64,000 nt of DNA from SAR202 cluster bacterium bin22 (GTDB lineage: Bacteria; Chloroflexota; Dehalococcoidia; Lucifugimonadales; UBA3495), in assembly GCA_002238505.1 (NCBI GenBank), contig MPMM01000001.1, positions 682,001-746,000 of the forward strand, written 5' to 3'. The translations under genes and the position numbers were made by a program. Positions within the stretch are counted from its first letter, which is position 1; the number at the start of each line of letters is the position of its first letter. Below the pieces are notes generated by a model that saw nothing but the letters and a program-made list of their open reading frames with translations, was not told the origin of the DNA and did not search any database. Below are positions 61,476 through 64,000 of the stretch, piece by piece.

Positions 61476-61940
61476 ATGCCAGCAGAAATTGGCGAAGTTG
61501 CGCCAGACTTTAAGCTCCCTTCCGTTAGCGAAGGCGACTTTACATTGAGCCAGTTCAAAGGCGAAAAGAGCGTCATTCTCTCCTTCCACGTCTTTGACTT
61601 TACAGCTGGTTGAACGACGCAAGCTACCTCCTTCCGGTCATTTAACGACCGGTTCCAGGAGTCGAATGCCCAGGTTCTGGGTATCAGCTGCGATCACATT
61701 GCTGCCCACCGTGCGTGGAGCACGGCCATGGGTGGCCTTCCCTACCCCGAGCTTTCCGACTGGCATCCCAAGGGAGAAGTTACCACGGCTTACGGCTTGT
61801 GGAACGAGGAACGGGGGGCCGGAACCCGCGCCGTAATCATTGTTGACAAGGACGGCGTTGTCCGATTTCGTCAGATCTACGCGCCTGGAACCCTGCCAGA
61901 GCCTGAGACAATCCTCGAGGAACTGTCCAGGATCGGCTAG
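61476..61940 (+). CDS. Peroxiredoxin with in-frame TGA at the peroxidatic position (candidate selenoprotein)
   Basis: The frame from ATG 61476 to TAG 61940 is 154 codons long with a single TGA at 61611-61613 (codon 46). The thioredoxin-fold pattern is complete: IGEVAPDFKLPSVSEG, the strand KSVILSFHVFDFTAG, then TGA, TTQATSFRSF, VLGISCDH, and RAVIIVDKDGVVRF near the end. Peroxiredoxins have TxxC here; Thr43-Ala-Gly-TGA keeps this spacing, so the TGA replaces the peroxidatic Cys. Cys72 could be the partner. The usual Pro39 is Val. AGAGGTG precedes the ATG. A hairpin follows the TGA (61634-61652). A peroxidase with selenocysteine is the simplest reading; a nonsense mutation or an error is the alternative. 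Confidence 0.78.
61628..61661 (+). promoter_or_regulatory. SECIS-like stem-loop after the TGA of the peroxiredoxin gene
   Basis: CCGGTC (61634-61639) and GACCGG (61647-61652) form a six-pair stem with loop ATTTAAC, and CTCC (61628-61631) pairs with GGAG (61658-61661) below an internal loop. The loop starts 27 nt after the TGA, within the bacterial SECIS range, but has no G in its first two bases, so the match is only partial. Confidence 0.35.
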
Positions 61941-61991
61941 TACAGTAAAGGCATGGATTGGGTCCACCCTGATAGGCGGACACAAAAGAAC

Positions 61992-62017
61992 GAGGGGTGA
62001 GATTTATCTCACCCCTC
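61992..62017. terminator. Bidirectional terminator between the peroxiredoxin and greA genes
   Basis: GAGGGGTGAGAT and ATCTCACCCCTC form a perfect twelve-pair stem with loop TT. It lies 51 nt after the peroxiredoxin TAG and 58 nt after the convergent greA-like gene, so it closes the full read-through gene. Confidence 0.75.
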
Positions 62018-62075
62018 TCCTGGTTTTCTGCCAAAGGGAATTTGCTGGCTGGATGTGCCTCGGTAAGAAACCTGT

Positions 62076-62960
62076 CTAGGCCCCTATTTTTTCTATCAGG
62101 TAGCTCAGGGTTCCCTTGGGCACGGTAATCTCCACAGTGTCGCCAACGGTCTTGTCCAGAAGGGCCTGGCCCACCGGCGAGACCGTAGAAATCTTGCCCG
62201 AGGATACGTTGGCTTCCCGCTTGTCCACCAGTGTGTAGTTGATTACCTTTCCGGACGTCACGTCTTTGATGGTGATGCTGCTTCCTACCACTGCCCGCTT
62301 GCCCGAGTTGGCTTCGGCCTCGCCTGAGAGAATCTGCGCGTTCGACACTTCAGATTCCAGCTCCCGAATTTTGGCCGCTACAAAGCCCTGGCGTTCCTTG
62401 GCGGCGTCCAGTGGCGCGTTCTCCCGGAAGTCCTTGCCTGCCATGGCTTCCTTTACTTCCTGGTCCGCCCTAACCTTTTCTACCTTGTACTTTTCAAGTT
62501 CTTCTACCAGCCGCTGGTAGCCTTCCTCGCTCAAGCGTGGGCCGTTCGCCTGGCCGTTGGCGGCAATGCCCTGCTTGCCGGTTCCCGTTCGCCGGGCCCG
62601 GCTGGCCCGCAGATGCACCGACAGGTTTACTTCCGTCCAGTCCTGCTTTCTGAGAAAAACCAGGAATTCCTTAACGGGGATAAGGCGTTTCTGGGCCTCG
62701 GCTCCCCGCTGGGAAAATTCCCGCGCGTACTCTTCTACCAAGCTGGGGGACAAGTCGTTTACCTTGCGGTCTCGCCCGTACCAGTCTATGAATCGGATAA
62801 TTTCCTGGTGCCCATCCATCGACTTCTTGGAGTTCTTGACATTCTTCTTTTCGATCACGAACAACCCAAGAGCGTCGTGCAAATTGTCGGGTATCACCCG
62901 TTCGGGGGTGGAAACCGAAGCAGTGGCTGTTTCGGTGGAAGCGTTGTTGGGCGTTACCAA
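62076..62960 (-). CDS. greA: GreA-type transcription elongation factor with an extra N-terminal domain
   Basis: The 294 residues are much longer than GreA (about 158). The C-terminal part (about 142-294) is a GreA. It has the coiled coil starting LSEEGYQRLVEELEKY, the tip region with the acidic/charged DFRENAPLDAAKERQG, and the FKBP-like domain VVGSSITIKDVTSGK with SPVGQALLDKTVGDTVEITVP. Residues 22-112 resemble the SAM-like core-binding domain of tyrosine recombinases (FIDWYGRDRKVNDLSPSLVEEYAREF). A basic Gly/Asn linker joins them. It should rescue backtracked RNA polymerase. The added helical domain could bind nucleic acid or a partner; its role is inferred only. Confidence 0.85.
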   Translation of the reverse strand: MVTPNNASTETATASVSTPERVIPDNLHDALGLFVIEKKNVKNSKKSMDGHQEIIRFIDWYGRDRKVNDLSPSLVEEYAREFSQRGAEAQKRLIPVKEFLVFLRKQDWTEVNLSVHLRASRARRTGTGKQGIAANGQANGPRLSEEGYQRLVEELEKYKVEKVRADQEVKEAMAGKDFRENAPLDAAKERQGFVAAKIRELESEVSNAQILSGEAEANSGKRAVVGSSITIKDVTSGKVINYTLVDKREANVSSGKISTVSPVGQALLDKTVGDTVEITVPKGTLSYLIEKIGA

Positions 62961-63476
62961 GGTAATTACCTCCTGAAAACTATTGCGGGCGCGGCCCCGC
63001 CATCCGAATGGTCTCTAAAAAGGACGCTTCGCGGCGCACGTAACCGTTGCCATTGCCCGAGGCACGATACTATCCGCAGGAGTTTCCGAGTGAATTGTTT
63101 CCGAGAGGGAGAAGGAAAAGAGAGTTCGAAGAAGAATAGTAGTGGAAGCCAAACCCGTAAACTGCCGGGTTGAACCAAAACGGCTGGCGCGGGAGTAGAT
63201 CTGCGGCATACTCAGCGACTTGCGCCAACCGGGTCGCTCAGGATGCGGAACTCTTCTCACTGCTCTAAATTCCTTACGGCGCAAGTAGCGCAAAACCTGG
63301 AAATGATGTGGCCGACTTAACAACCAATATGGTATCAGCTATTGGAAATGCTGGCAATTAAATTTCTTATGGCGCCGCCGTCAGGCCCCTTCAATGAGCC
63401 GGGTATTTGCGCTGCCGGTGTATACTAGCCTTGCGTTGCCCGGAGGGGCCAGGAATTGAACTCGAGAGGACACAAA
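62961..63476. other. Intergenic region between greA and the quinone oxidoreductase gene
   Basis: No gene or known RNA is seen in these 516 bases. A small hairpin (AACCCG, eight bases, CGGGTT; 63152-63171) and a TATACT box (63421-63426), 51 nt before the quinone oxidoreductase ATG, are the only features noted. Confidence 0.45.
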
Positions 63477-64000
63477 ATGAAGGCAATACAGATAGACGAA
63501 TTTGGCGGGCCGGAGGTAATGCAGTACCGGGAAGTCCCGGACATTTCTCCCGGCGACGCCGATGCCCTGGTAGAGATTCAGGCGGTTGGCGTCAACTTCA
63601 CCGACATTTACAGTCGGGCGGGAATAAACCCGGGCCCGCCCCTGCCCAGGACTATTGGCGTCGAAGGCGCCGGGGTGGTCAGGGCCGTCGGTTCCTCCGT
63701 TTCCGACCTGAAGGAAGGAGACGTGGTAGCCTACAGTAGCAGCCAGGGCTCTTATGCCGAGCAGGCTGTGGTAGCAGCTTCCCGACTGGTGAAAATGCCC
63801 GAAGGTTTGGGGGCCAGGGATGGCGCTGCCGCCATGCTGCAGGGGATGACCGCCCATTACTTGTGCCACTCCACCTACCCCGTTCAGGCCGGTGACAGGG
63901 TTCTTGTCCACGCTGGTGCCGGGGGCGTCGGTTTGCTCTTGATTCAGATGATCAAGAAACTGGGCGGGTATGTTTTCTCCACGGTTTCCACCGAGGAAAA
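63477..64000 (+). CDS. NADPH:quinone oxidoreductase-like (MDR family), 3' partial
   Basis: The first 174 residues are in the window. MKAIQIDEFGGPEVMQYREVP is the typical start of the zinc-free QOR/MDR family. The GroES-like domain includes VGVNFTDIYSRAG and TIGVEGAGVVRAVG. VHAGAGGVGLLLIQ (near 142-155) is the NADPH-binding motif. QOR-type enzymes reduce quinones or 2-enals with NADPH. GAGAGG lies upstream of the ATG. The C-terminal half is beyond the window. Confidence 0.88.
   Translation, partial: MKAIQIDEFGGPEVMQYREVPDISPGDADALVEIQAVGVNFTDIYSRAGINPGPPLPRTIGVEGAGVVRAVGSSVSDLKEGDVVAYSSSQGSYAEQAVVAASRLVKMPEGLGARDGAAAMLQGMTAHYLCHSTYPVQAGDRVLVHAGAGGVGLLLIQMIKKLGGYVFSTVSTEE

Noticed and set aside
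61594-61836. 80-residue alternative plus-strand frame within the peroxiredoxin gene
   Set aside because: It has no peroxiredoxin pattern; the conserved motifs are all in the frame with the internal TGA.
63140-63200. Possible tRNA-like segment (GGGTTGAACC)
   Set aside because: No acceptor stem, anticodon arm or CCA end can be built around it.

Overview
The window looks like a chromosomal segment of a G+C-rich, free-living bacterium. The gene set suggests Chloroflexota, probably a Dehalococcoidia/SAR202-like lineage: many CaiB-type CoA-transferases, ThDP enzymes, LLM-type flavin enzymes and YtcJ-like amidohydrolases, a PAC2 protein, a DUF1800 protein and a T-box-controlled ilv operon. This assignment is inferred from gene content only. 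No rRNA, tRNA, CRISPR array, prophage or insertion sequence was recognised.

Layout. 1-3.7 kb: the 3' part of a divergent SecA-like ATPase, a lipoprotein and an acidic unknown protein. 3.9-11.9 kb: an envelope-stress and polyamine neighbourhood (DUF350, DUF4178, a 56-residue membrane peptide, PspA, PspAA, then DUF3326, carboxynorspermidine decarboxylase, NIPSNAP and a metallo-beta-lactamase-fold hydrolase). It contains a 107-bp tandem repeat built around GAAA-capped hairpins. 12-37 kb: a catabolic region (HpaB-type oxygenase, uracil-DNA glycosylase, LLM flavoenzyme, two ThDP enzymes, GMC oxidoreductase, PAC2, M24 peptidase-like, RidA, amidohydrolase, gentisate-dioxygenase-like cupin, LigB-type dioxygenase, MaoC, two CoA-transferases, DUF1800, NHL propeller). 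37-42.5 kb: AhpD-like and RraA-like proteins and a glycine betaine/proline ABC transporter. 43-50 kb: housekeeping genes tyrA, gmk and lipA, an amidohydrolase, a polyprenyl synthase and metG. 50.5-56 kb: a T-box leader followed by ilvB-ilvN-ilvC-leuA. 56-64 kb: an MBL exonuclease-like protein, a lone molybdenum hydroxylase large subunit, an alpha/beta hydrolase, a nitroreductase, a peroxiredoxin, a GreA fusion and a partial quinone oxidoreductase.

Most notable observation: two otherwise intact genes are each interrupted by a single in-frame TGA. One is an orphan NMT1/THI5-like protein (18173-19093, TGA at codon 73). The other is a peroxiredoxin (61476-61940, TGA at codon 46). In the peroxiredoxin the TGA sits exactly at the peroxidatic Cys position. 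In the NMT1-like protein it sits where relatives, as I recall them, carry Cys. Each TGA is followed by a hairpin at a SECIS-like distance. At least eight other genes here end in TGA, so the code is not globally reassigned. Both are best read as selenoprotein candidates, and the NMT1-like one may be an undescribed family.

Other points: one CoA-transferase gene is split by an approximately 88-nt, about 93% G+C insert that looks like an assembly error, and its catalytic Asp also appears to be missing.
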